The position numbers were made by a program, and so were the translations under genes. Below the pieces are notes generated by a model, which saw only the letters and a list, made by a program, of their open reading frames with translations, did no database searches and was not told where the DNA came from. Positions 18,238-24,993 of a stretch of DNA of 64,000 nt are shown here, one piece after another. Origin of the DNA: Simiduia aestuariiviva (lineage in GTDB: Bacteria > Pseudomonadota > Gammaproteobacteria > Pseudomonadales > Cellvibrionaceae); the NCBI RefSeq assembly GCF_014192475.1, contig NZ_JACHXZ010000002.1:232120-296119 (forward strand), written 5' to 3'. Numbering within the stretch: position 1 is the stretch's first letter; every line of letters begins with the position of its first letter.

Positions 18238-18690
18238 TTATGCCGAACCGGTCAGATCGGCAATGGCTCGCAGGTAAAGATCCGGTTCTTTGGCCAGTAG
18301 AGACTGGCCGCCACTGCTGTAAACCTTAAACAGCGCGACCCGGGCTGCGGCGATATCACCCTGTTTGTACAAAATTTGACCTTTGCGCATCAGTGCAAAC
18401 AGATTTTTCTCGGCATTGGGGCAGAATAGTGCGGAGCTGATTGCCTCCAGAGCCTGCGGCCACTTTTCCATTTGAAAATAGCAATCACCCAAGGCCGTCA
18501 GTACCCAGCCGGCGGCGTGATATTGCGTTTGTGGCTTGGGCAGTAACACCCATGCTTGATAGAATGTGCGCAACGCGGGCTCGTACGCATGCTGGTCGTA
18601 GTGCTGGTATCCGGTGGCACACAATGACTTAATGTGTTCAAGCAATGCGCTGGGGAGATCGGTAGGGCGTTCAGTCGGTGTCTCTGACAT
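18238..18690 (-). CDS. TPR-like helical protein, unknown
   Basis: A 150-residue soluble protein made of paired helices of tetratricopeptide type. Examples are GYQHYDQHAYEPALRTFYQAW, AAGWVLTALGDCYFQMEKW and ALMRKGQILYKQGDIAAAR (about residues 27-130), spaced about 35 residues apart. The arrangement recalls SycD/LcrH-like secretion chaperones, but no secretion genes are nearby, so I would only call it a protein-binding TPR protein. It lies upstream of the small lipoprotein gene on the same strand, 136 bases apart, and diverges from rmuC. Confidence 0.65.
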   Translation of the reverse strand: MSETPTERPTDLPSALLEHIKSLCATGYQHYDQHAYEPALRTFYQAWVLLPKPQTQYHAAGWVLTALGDCYFQMEKWPQALEAISSALFCPNAEKNLFALMRKGQILYKQGDIAAARVALFKVYSSGGQSLLAKEPDLYLRAIADLTGSA

Positions 18691-18783
18691 TGTAATCTTG
18701 CCTATAAGCCTTCTGGCCGCATCATAGCAAAGCCCTTTCGCAGGCTCTAGCGTCTAACAGAGACACAGTATGGAGAATATTCA

Positions 18784-20334
18784 TTGTTAATCGACACAGG
18801 CCTACTGACTTGGGCGCTTGGCGGGTTTTTACTGGCGTTGTTTGTATTGGTGCCACTGCATTTCTGGTTAATAAAGCAGCGCGCAGACAGAATCCTAGCC
18901 GCGGAGCAGCTTGCCCGATCTGTGCTGGAATCAGAGTTCAAACTTGCTGAACACGAGCGGCTTAGCCAAATTAACCATTTAGAGCAACAACTAACGCTTG
19001 CGCAAAACTCCGTGGATGAGCACGCGGCTGCGCTGAGTGAAGCGCGTGTTCAATTGAGTGAGGCGCGCGAGGGGCGAGCAACAGCGCTTGAGCGTGTTGC
19101 CGGTATGGATAGTTTACGACTTGAGCACCAAACAGCACGCAAGGAGCTCGTCGAATTGCGAGAACAAAATAGCCAGCTAAAGACTGAGTTGGAGCAGCAG
19201 CAGTTGAGAATGAAGGAACAGTTGAGCCTGCTGCAAGATGCGAAGCTGTCGCTGACAAAAGAGTTTGAAAACACGGCTAATAAAATTTTCGACGATAAAC
19301 AGCAGCGATTCAATGTGCACAGTAAGGACCTTTTAGAGTCTACATTAACGCCCCTGCGCCAGCAGCTGGGCGATTTTAGAAAGCGCGTTGATGATGTCTA
19401 TAGCCAGGAGGCGGCTGAGCGAAACAAGTTAGTGGGGCAGGTCACTGAACTGGCCAAGCAGACACAAAAGATCAGTCAGGACGCGATCAATCTAACCAAT
19501 GCGCTTAAGGGTGACAGTAAGGCCCAGGGCAATTGGGGTGAAGTGGTACTTGAGCGTTTGCTTGAGGAGTCTGGTCTGCAGAAGGGCCGTGAGTATGAAA
19601 CGCAGGTCAGTTTGAAATCTGAGGCTGGCAACCGACGCAATCCCGATGTCATCATTCGATTGCCGGAAAATAAAGATATTATTATCGATGCCAAAGTAAG
19701 CTTGCTGGACTACGAGCGTTACTGCAGTGCCGATAATGACCTTGAGCGCGCTAAATATTTGCGTGCCCATATAAACTCTATGCGCAGCCATATCAGTGGC
19801 CTCAGTTTTAAAGACTACGAAAATTTAGAGGGTATTCGTACTCTCGATTTTGTATTTATCTTTGTGCCGATTGAGGCAGCGTTTATGCTGGCCCTGCAGG
19901 AGGAGCCGGCACTGTTTCGCGATGCGTACGACAAGCACATCATCCTCGTTAGCCCTACCACCCTGCTTGCCACCCTGCGGACGGTCGAAAATATCTGGCG
20001 CTATGAAAAGCAAAATCGCAATGCAGAAAAAATTGCGGCTCAGGCAGGTGGGTTGTACGACCAATTTGTGTTAATGCTAGAGGCCTTTGATGATGTGGGT
20101 AAAGCCATTGGTAGAACACAGGATGCTTATGACAAAGCACGTAACCGTTTGAAGTCAGGGCGGGGCAATCTGATTAAGCGGGTAGAAGATATTCGCAAAC
20201 TCGGCGCTAAGACCAAAAAGCAATTGCGTGGCGATCTAGTAGATGCTGCGTTAGATGAAGCGGATCTCACGCTATTGGAAGATGATGCCGATGTCGAAGT
20301 TTCGAGCGATGTAGCGTTGCTTGATGAGCGGTAA
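18784..20334 (+). CDS. rmuC: DNA recombination protein RmuC
   Basis: A 516-residue protein of the RmuC family, which limits inversions at short inverted repeats and is thought to be nuclease-like. An N-terminal membrane segment (residues 5-25) is followed by a long coiled coil rich in Glu/Gln/Leu (about 40-165). The conserved RmuC domain then follows, with GNWGEVVLERLLEESGL (about 242), NPDVIIRLPENKDIIIDAKVSL (about 284) and a C-terminal helical part. The D-x-K of IIIDAKV fits a PD-(D/E)XK-like fold. Translation starts at TTG 18784, with GGAG eight bases upstream; a nearby ATG (18771) runs into a stop. Confidence 0.93.
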   Translation: MLIDTGLLTWALGGFLLALFVLVPLHFWLIKQRADRILAAEQLARSVLESEFKLAEHERLSQINHLEQQLTLAQNSVDEHAAALSEARVQLSEAREGRATALERVAGMDSLRLEHQTARKELVELREQNSQLKTELEQQQLRMKEQLSLLQDAKLSLTKEFENTANKIFDDKQQRFNVHSKDLLESTLTPLRQQLGDFRKRVDDVYSQEAAERNKLVGQVTELAKQTQKISQDAINLTNALKGDSKAQGNWGEVVLERLLEESGLQKGREYETQVSLKSEAGNRRNPDVIIRLPENKDIIIDAKVSLLDYERYCSADNDLERAKYLRAHINSMRSHISGLSFKDYENLEGIRTLDFVFIFVPIEAAFMLALQEEPALFRDAYDKHIILVSPTTLLATLRTVENIWRYEKQNRNAEKIAAQAGGLYDQFVLMLEAFDDVGKAIGRTQDAYDKARNRLKSGRGNLIKRVEDIRKLGAKTKKQLRGDLVDAALDEADLTLLEDDADVEVSSDVALLDER

Positions 20335-20380
20335 TGGTCGGGCGAAGTGCACGCATCAATGAGTTAATTGGGAATTTGAA

Positions 20381-20848
20381 ATGAATATTTACGTAGTGAT
20401 CGCCGCTGTTATTTTGTTAGGGCTAACCGGCTATGCGGTGTATTTACTTTGGCAGGTTCGCCGCCAAACACAGCAACAGCAAACGCGCTTGGCGGAGCTT
20501 GAGCAGGTAATGAGTGAGCAGAAGGTCAAGCGGGTCAATAGTATTCGGATACTGGCCCAAGGGGTACTCAATGAAGAGTTAACACCAACCGAAGCTGCGA
20601 TTCGAATTACCGCTTTACTGGATATTTTAGGGGAGGGTGGGCGTGCGCGTGAGCAACATGTGGCGCTGTATAAACTGGCCGATGAAACCCTGCACATTCC
20701 TCGAATGGAAGATTGGCGTGCACTGGATAAACAAGCCAAGCGCCGCTATGACAAAGAGCGCTTAGCCAGTGAAGCTAAATACCAAGAATTTATTCTAGAC
20801 TCGGCCAAGCGCTTGGCGAAATTTGAACTTAGCGCCGCCGCAGAATAG
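20381..20848 (+). CDS. DUF2489 family protein
   Basis: A 155-residue protein with one N-terminal transmembrane helix (about residues 3-24), a short coiled coil and the DUF2489 domain (about 50-150), including RILAQGVLNEELTPTEAAIRI and the DILGE and RMEDWRALDKQ blocks. The function of the family is unknown. The 46-base gap from rmuC and same strand suggest co-transcription. Its last 20 bases overlap the 3' end of trmA on the other strand. Confidence 0.85.
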   Translation: MNIYVVIAAVILLGLTGYAVYLLWQVRRQTQQQQTRLAELEQVMSEQKVKRVNSIRILAQGVLNEELTPTEAAIRITALLDILGEGGRAREQHVALYKLADETLHIPRMEDWRALDKQAKRRYDKERLASEAKYQEFILDSAKRLAKFELSAAAE

Positions 20849-21917
20849 CACCGCACTCTAAATGGTGGGTGTAGGGGAATTGGTCAAACACCGCAAAGTG
20901 CTCAACCATGTGGGTTTGGCTCAGGGTTTTCAGGTTGGCGTGTAAGGTGTCTGGGTTGCAGGATACATACACGATTGTTTCAAAGCGGCTGGTGAGGGCC
21001 AGGGTGTCGTCATCCAGGCCTGCCCGGGGTGGGTCTACAAAGATGGTTGAGAAGTCGTAACTGGCTAAATCCAGGTGCGCTAACCGGCGAAAAGGTCGCA
21101 CCCCGTCTATGGCCTGGGTAAATTCTTCACTTGATATGCGCACCACTTCAACATTGTCTACATTGTTGGCTTCGAAGTTATAGTGAGCGGCTTGTACTGA
21201 GGTTTTGGAAATTTCTGTGGCCAGTACTTTGTTGAAATTCTGGGCTAAGGGCACGGTGAAATTACCGTTGCCGCAATAGAGCTCCAGCAAGTCGCCACGG
21301 CTGTTTTGTGTGTGCATTACAGCCCACGCCAGCATTTTTTCACACACATCTGCATTGGGCTGACTAAAGCCACCTTCAATTTGCTTGTACTCAAATTGTT
21401 GTTCGCCCACTTGCAGTTTTTCGATGACAAAATCGCGCTCAAGCAGGATTTTCTGGCGCCGCGAGCGGCCAATAATATCTACCCCAAGCGTCTCGCGCAG
21501 TGCTCGGGCTTCCTTTTCCCACTGTGCGTCCAGGGGCTTGTGGTAGATGAGTGTGATCAGTGCGTCATTACTTTTAGTGGTTAAAAACTCTACTTGAAAC
21601 AGGCGCCTTCTCAATATTTCACTGTTGTTAACGGCACTCAGCAGCGTTGGCATTAGGCTGTTAATGCGCACTGAGCCCACGGGGAAGCTGTCTATCACAA
21701 AGGGGGTTTTGTATTGGCCCGGTTGATACATGGCGTAACTTGCCTTGCCGTCTTGCTGCCAAATCTTGAACTCAGCCCGCTGGCGGTAGTGCTCGGCGGG
21801 TGAGTGGTAGGTAACAATATTTGGCAGCGAAAGGTCTGCAAATTGTTGTTTTAGCGTGGCGAGCTTTTCGCCCAGCTGTTGTTCGTAGCGCTCTGGTGCT
21901 ACCTGATGAATGGCCAT
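20829..21917 (-). CDS. trmA: tRNA (uracil-54,C5)-methyltransferase
   Basis: Makes ribothymidine at position 54 of the T-loop of tRNA with S-adenosylmethionine. The 362-residue length matches E. coli TrmA (366). Motifs seen: LLELYCGNGNFTVPLA (SAM binding, about 208), FVDPPRAGLDD (about 290), catalytic Cys in IVYVSCNPDTL (about 316), and the C-terminal general base in THHLECG. I chose the ATG at 21917 because MAIHQVAPERYEQQL aligns with the family N-terminus; 12 further residues upstream are open but not conserved. It overlaps DUF2489 tail-to-tail by 20 bases. Confidence 0.95.
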   Translation of the reverse strand: MAIHQVAPERYEQQLGEKLATLKQQFADLSLPNIVTYHSPAEHYRQRAEFKIWQQDGKASYAMYQPGQYKTPFVIDSFPVGSVRINSLMPTLLSAVNNSEILRRRLFQVEFLTTKSNDALITLIYHKPLDAQWEKEARALRETLGVDIIGRSRRQKILLERDFVIEKLQVGEQQFEYKQIEGGFSQPNADVCEKMLAWAVMHTQNSRGDLLELYCGNGNFTVPLAQNFNKVLATEISKTSVQAAHYNFEANNVDNVEVVRISSEEFTQAIDGVRPFRRLAHLDLASYDFSTIFVDPPRAGLDDDTLALTSRFETIVYVSCNPDTLHANLKTLSQTHMVEHFAVFDQFPYTHHLECGAILRRR

Positions 21918-22094
21918 ACGCCTGCCTGTAACCTGGAAAATAAAGCCGGCCATTATAGCTTACTTGTCCGCCATAGTGGCCGCTAAGGGCTTGGCGCTTT
22001 AGCTGTGCTCAAAGGTGCAGGCGACGTAAAATGGCATAGGTTCGGTCGCCCAAAATGAGGCCTTAAATCTGTGTTGATTTGGAGGTAGTACCCA

Positions 22095-22502
22095 GTGATT
22101 ATTCAATTAACGGTGGCGACACCCAGACAGGGATTGCACAGCATCACCGATCAGGTCCGCAGCGCCATTGCCCGCCACTGCCCAGAGTCTGGTTTGTGTA
22201 GCTTGTTTGTGCGCCACACATCGGCAAGTTTACTGGTGCAGGAAAATTACGATATCACCGCCCAGCGGGATCTAGAGGCCTGGTTAAATCGGCTGGTGCC
22301 GGAGAATGACCCTTTGTATACCCATACCTTGGAGGGTGCCGATGACATGCCCGCACACATTAAATCAATGCTGACAGCCGTAAACCTTTCAGTGCCCATC
22401 ATTGCGGGCGAGCTAGCCTTGGGTACCTGGCAGGGGATCTATCTGTGGGAGCACCGCCACGGGGCCCACCAGCGGGAAATTGTGATTCACATAGGCGAGT
22501 AG
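22095..22502 (+). CDS. yjbQ: YjbQ/UPF0047 family protein
   Basis: A 135-residue protein of the YjbQ family (secondary thiamine-phosphate synthase activity has been reported for E. coli YjbQ). Family blocks: SLFVRHTSASLLVQEN (about 38), DLEAWLNRLVPE, YTHTLEGADDMPAHIKSML (about 75) and the GTWQGIYLWEHRH metal-site segment (about 113). It starts at GTG 22095 behind a strong GGAGG. The physiological role is unsettled. It ends one base before the convergent tusE stop. Confidence 0.9.
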   Translation: MIIQLTVATPRQGLHSITDQVRSAIARHCPESGLCSLFVRHTSASLLVQENYDITAQRDLEAWLNRLVPENDPLYTHTLEGADDMPAHIKSMLTAVNLSVPIIAGELALGTWQGIYLWEHRHGAHQREIVIHIGE

Positions 22503-22503
22503 G

Positions 22504-22812
22504 TTAAAGGCAGTTGGTGGGCCTGGGTAGACCGGCGATTTTTGCCGCCAGTTTTGCCGGGCTACCCGGAAATAGTTGCATGAGGTATACGCTGCGGCCT
22601 TTATCTGCCCCCAGTGTGTTACCTATGTGCTTCACCAGTGGGCGCATGGCGGGCGCCAAATCGTACTGGGCATAGAATGCACGCAGGGCGTGCAGTACTT
22701 CCCAGTGAGCATCCGTCAGGGTGATGCCTTCTTGTGCCGCCAGCCAAAGGGCGGCATCTTCGCTCCAATCTTCCAGATTCGCCAGAAAGCCGTCGTTGTC
22801 TAATGCATACAT
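22504..22812 (-). CDS. tusE: Sulfur relay protein TusE/DsrC
   Basis: The last sulfur carrier of the relay that feeds MnmA for 2-thiolation of tRNA wobble uridine. The 102-residue length fits. The sulfur-accepting cysteine is the penultimate residue in the C-terminal arm PRPTNCL. The body contains the conserved EDWSEDAALWLAAQEGI and AFYAQYDLAPAMRPLVKHI blocks. It is the final gene of tusD-tusC-tusB-tusE. DsrC of sulfur oxidisers has a second cysteine in the arm; here there is one, consistent with the tRNA role. Confidence 0.93.
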   Translation of the reverse strand: MYALDNDGFLANLEDWSEDAALWLAAQEGITLTDAHWEVLHALRAFYAQYDLAPAMRPLVKHIGNTLGADKGRSVYLMQLFPGSPAKLAAKIAGLPRPTNCL

Positions 22813-22815
22813 GGC

Positions 22816-23097
22816 TCAATACCAGCTAACGATGGGGCGGTGTTGGGTGGTGAGCAGAACAAAATCGTCATAGCTTAGGCTTTCAACGGCGTTTGCAGGC
22901 GCTACACCTCGGGCCAGGATGTCGGGTTCAAGCGCCAGCAGGCGGGTGCCGGCGAGACGCCACAGGGGGCTGTTGGCATCTTGGAGTTCGTATACAGCGT
23001 CTGCTAGCAGCAAGAGCGTGTTGCCCGGTGCAGTTCTAAGGCATTGGCTAAATGCCGGGTGTTCGCGGGTGCGATTTAGCAGGTGCAGTGCGTTCAT
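22816..23097 (-). CDS. tusB: Sulfurtransferase complex subunit TusB (DsrH-like)
   Basis: A 93-residue subunit of the TusBCD heterohexamer that accepts persulfide sulfur from TusA. It begins MNALHLLNRT, has the LLLLADAVYEL strand (about residue 29) and LALEPDILARGV, and ends in IVSWY, all as in the DsrH family. Three bases separate it from tusE and one from tusC, so the genes are translationally linked. Confidence 0.9.
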   Translation of the reverse strand: MNALHLLNRTREHPAFSQCLRTAPGNTLLLLADAVYELQDANSPLWRLAGTRLLALEPDILARGVAPANAVESLSYDDFVLLTTQHRPIVSWY

Positions 23098-23098
23098 G

Positions 23099-23467
23099 TT
23101 AAAACCTCAACACTTGGCTTGCTTCGCGGATCAGCGCAGTGAGTTGTTGGTCATCTATCAGGCAAAGATTTTCCAACGCACATGAAATATGCCTTTGGCT
23201 TATGTCTGTGCTGATTGCGTAGAGTTTGTCTATGCCATAAAGCGAAAGCGCCGGTAGTTGTTTATTGATGGCGGGTAATCCAAGTGCTCCGGGGTTGCTG
23301 GGTGAATGTAGCGTCCAAACGCCATCACCCATAAAAACCACGCTGATGCTTTGTTCAAATGCTGCGGCCGCAAGCAGGGCGTCTAGGCCTTCTTTAGCGC
23401 GCAGGTCTGTGGTGCCTGCGTGGGTGAAGATGAACAATAATTTTTTAGGCGTTGTGATTGGCTGCAT
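23099..23467 (-). CDS. tusC: Sulfurtransferase complex subunit TusC (DsrF-like)
   Basis: A 122-residue subunit of the TusBCD complex. The DsrE/F fold is visible: KKLLFIFTHAGTTD (strand 1), DALLAAAAFEQSISVVFMGDGVW (about residue 29) and a C-terminal CLIDDQQLTALI block. It sits between tusD (3-base gap) and tusB (1-base gap). Confidence 0.9.
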   Translation of the reverse strand: MQPITTPKKLLFIFTHAGTTDLRAKEGLDALLAAAAFEQSISVVFMGDGVWTLHSPSNPGALGLPAINKQLPALSLYGIDKLYAISTDISQRHISCALENLCLIDDQQLTALIREASQVLRF

Positions 23468-23470
23468 GAG

Positions 23471-23857
23471 TTATCCGAAGGTGATCAGCCGGTCTGCGCT
23501 AACGCTTGCTTCAACCAGCTGGCCTAAGCCCGATAAGGTGAAGTGTTCTGCAAGGTTGTGTGCCGGTAGCGTGTAGCGCTGTGATTCGCGCGCATCAATA
23601 ATGCCGCGCCGCAAGGCTGCAGCTATGCACACAATCAGCTCGGTGTGGTGCTCTTGCGCTAAGGCTTGCCAGCGTTTTTGTAGTGGGGTTTCGCCCTGTG
23701 GAGGTTGTTGCAGAGCGCTGGCGGTGGCCACGGCGGCTCCGTAAAAAAATACCCGCCGAAGAGAATGGCCCGCCTTGATTAATGCCTGCGCGAAGTCCAG
23801 CGCCGATCGTTCACCAGCGCTTGCAGGCTCTGCAATTATTAATAAGGCATATTCCAC
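23471..23857 (-). CDS. tusD: Sulfurtransferase complex subunit TusD (DsrE-like)
   Basis: The catalytic subunit of TusBCD, receiving sulfur from TusA on a cysteine, seen here in ELIVCIAAALRRG (about residue 73 from this start). It also has HSLRRVFFYGAAV and the C-terminal FTLSGLGQLVEAS. I chose the GTG at 23857, which begins MEYALLIIAEPA like E. coli TusD and has GAGG nine bases upstream. A TTG at 23872 is in frame but lies against a terminator hairpin. It is the first gene of the tus operon and may rely on read-through from the upstream membrane-protein gene. Confidence 0.9.
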   Translation of the reverse strand: MEYALLIIAEPASAGERSALDFAQALIKAGHSLRRVFFYGAAVATASALQQPPQGETPLQKRWQALAQEHHTELIVCIAAALRRGIIDARESQRYTLPAHNLAEHFTLSGLGQLVEASVSADRLITFG

Positions 23858-23876
23858 AAGGTTGGCCCTCAAAGCA

Positions 23877-23899
23877 AAAGAGCCCCTACGGGGCTCTTT
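23877..23899 (-). terminator. Terminator between the Bax-inhibitor gene and tusD
   Basis: A 10-bp perfect stem AAAGAGCCCC/GGGGCTCTTT with a 3-base loop, followed on the minus strand by TTTGCTTTG. It separates the upstream gene from tusDCBE, leaving about 20 bases to the tusD start. Confidence 0.8.
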
Positions 23900-23918
23900 A
23901 TTCTGGCGTGTTCAGGGT

Positions 23919-24605
23919 TTAATCGTCGCCGCCAAGGGCACCGATCAAGTGCAGTAGGCTGGTGAACAGGTTGTAGATATTCAGGTACAGCGCAACGGTT
24001 GCAAGAATGTAATTGGTTTCACCGCCGGTGATGATGCGGCTGGTGTCGTACAGAATGAAACCGGACATCAGCAATACAATTACTGCACTAATGGCCAGAT
24101 GAGCACCGGAAACCTGAATGCCGAAAAAGCTCAGGCCAAACAGCGCGAGCATGGCAACGATGGCTACGATCAAACCGATGAACAAAAAACCACCCATAAA
24201 GGTGAAGTCTTTACCGGTTGTGAGTACATAGCCTGACAGGCCAAAGAACACCAATGCAGTGCCGCCAAGCGCTTGCATAACTACTGTGCTGCCGTTGGGC
24301 ATTTGCAGATAGTAGCTAAGTGTTGGCCCTAAGCTCGCTCCCAGCAGCGCAACAAAGCCGAATACCACCCAAAGGCCGGAAGATGAGTTTGCAGTGCGGG
24401 GTAAAACGAACCATACCAGCGCCAGTGCGCCCAGCGACATCATCAGCGCTGTGCCGCGGCCAAGGCCGATTGCGATAGACAGTGCTGCACAAACAGCGCT
24501 CACCGCCATGGTGATCGCCAGCAGCATGTACGTATTGCGCAGCACCTTGCTAACTTCGGCACTGCGTGTTGCGGAAGCCGATGTTTGGTTATAAAGCTCT
24601 TGCAT
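23919..24605 (-). CDS. yccA: Bax inhibitor-1/YccA family membrane protein
   Basis: An inner-membrane protein of 228 residues with seven hydrophobic segments, of the BI-1/YccA type. E. coli YccA binds and modulates the FtsH protease. The N-terminal cytoplasmic stretch (SASATRSAEVSKVLRNTYML) precedes the first helix. The family signature ILYDTSRIITGG, with its conserved Asp, is near residue 185, and the C-terminus ends LIGALGGDD. The ATG at 24605 has a strong GGAGAAGG ribosome site. A promoter (-35 TTGCTT, -10 TAAGAT) lies at 24639-24666. Confidence 0.92.
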   Translation of the reverse strand: MQELYNQTSASATRSAEVSKVLRNTYMLLAITMAVSAVCAALSIAIGLGRGTALMMSLGALALVWFVLPRTANSSSGLWVVFGFVALLGASLGPTLSYYLQMPNGSTVVMQALGGTALVFFGLSGYVLTTGKDFTFMGGFLFIGLIVAIVAMLALFGLSFFGIQVSGAHLAISAVIVLLMSGFILYDTSRIITGGETNYILATVALYLNIYNLFTSLLHLIGALGGDD

Positions 24606-24638
24606 AACCTTCTCCGTGATTAGGTAAATTTTCGCTGT

Positions 24639-24666
24639 ATCTTACAAACACCGCTTTTAAAAGCAA
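24639..24666 (-). promoter_or_regulatory. Sigma-70 promoter of yccA
   Basis: Reading the minus strand, -35 TTGCTT (24661-24666), a 16-base spacer and -10 TAAGAT (24639-24644). The start is expected near 24632, a leader of about 27 bases. Confidence 0.5.
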
Positions 24667-24773
24667 GCTAATTAGCGGGTTTTGGTACTTATAAGCGCCA
24701 GTTGTTTGCTGGGTGTTTGACTGTGGAGCGAAGAAAAAGTTTCAGAAAAAAGCGGGGTGGTGCGAAGGGGAAA

Positions 24774-24861
24774 TGGCGGAAGGGGTGGGATTTGAACCCA
24801 CGGATGCTCGCACATCGCCGGTTTTCAAGACCGGTGCATTCGACCACTCTGCCACCCTTCC
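24774..24861 (-). tRNA. serT: tRNA-Ser (anticodon UGA)
   Basis: An 88-base gene including the encoded CCA. The acceptor stem GGAAGGG pairs with CCCTTCC, the discriminator is G, and the anticodon loop CTTGAAA carries TGA (reads UCA/UCG codons). A long variable arm typical of class II serine tRNAs and the T-loop GGTTCAAATCC are present. A promoter with consensus -10 lies directly upstream. Confidence 0.97.
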
Positions 24862-24874
24862 GTAGCAGGCGCAG

Positions 24875-24902
24875 ATTATACAGACCGGAGTTGGCTTGGC
24901 AA
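24875..24902 (-). promoter_or_regulatory. Promoter of tRNA-Ser
   Basis: On the minus strand: -35 TTGCCA (24897-24902), 16-base spacer, -10 TATAAT (24875-24880). A GC-rich discriminator CTGCGCC follows, typical of stringently controlled stable-RNA promoters. Confidence 0.75.
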
Positions 24903-24960
24903 GCCGTAAGTGTCTATTTTTTCTAAATATTTTATCGCTCATTTATTGAGCGGCTATAAA

Positions 24961-24986
24961 AAAGGCCGGCTAAATAGCCGGCCTTT
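24961..24986 (-). terminator. Terminator of rne
   Basis: A 12-bp perfect stem AAAGGCCGGCTA/TAGCCGGCCTTT with a 2-base loop, followed on the minus strand by TTTTAT, eight bases after the rne stop. Confidence 0.9.
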
Positions 24987-24993
24987 AGTGGGG

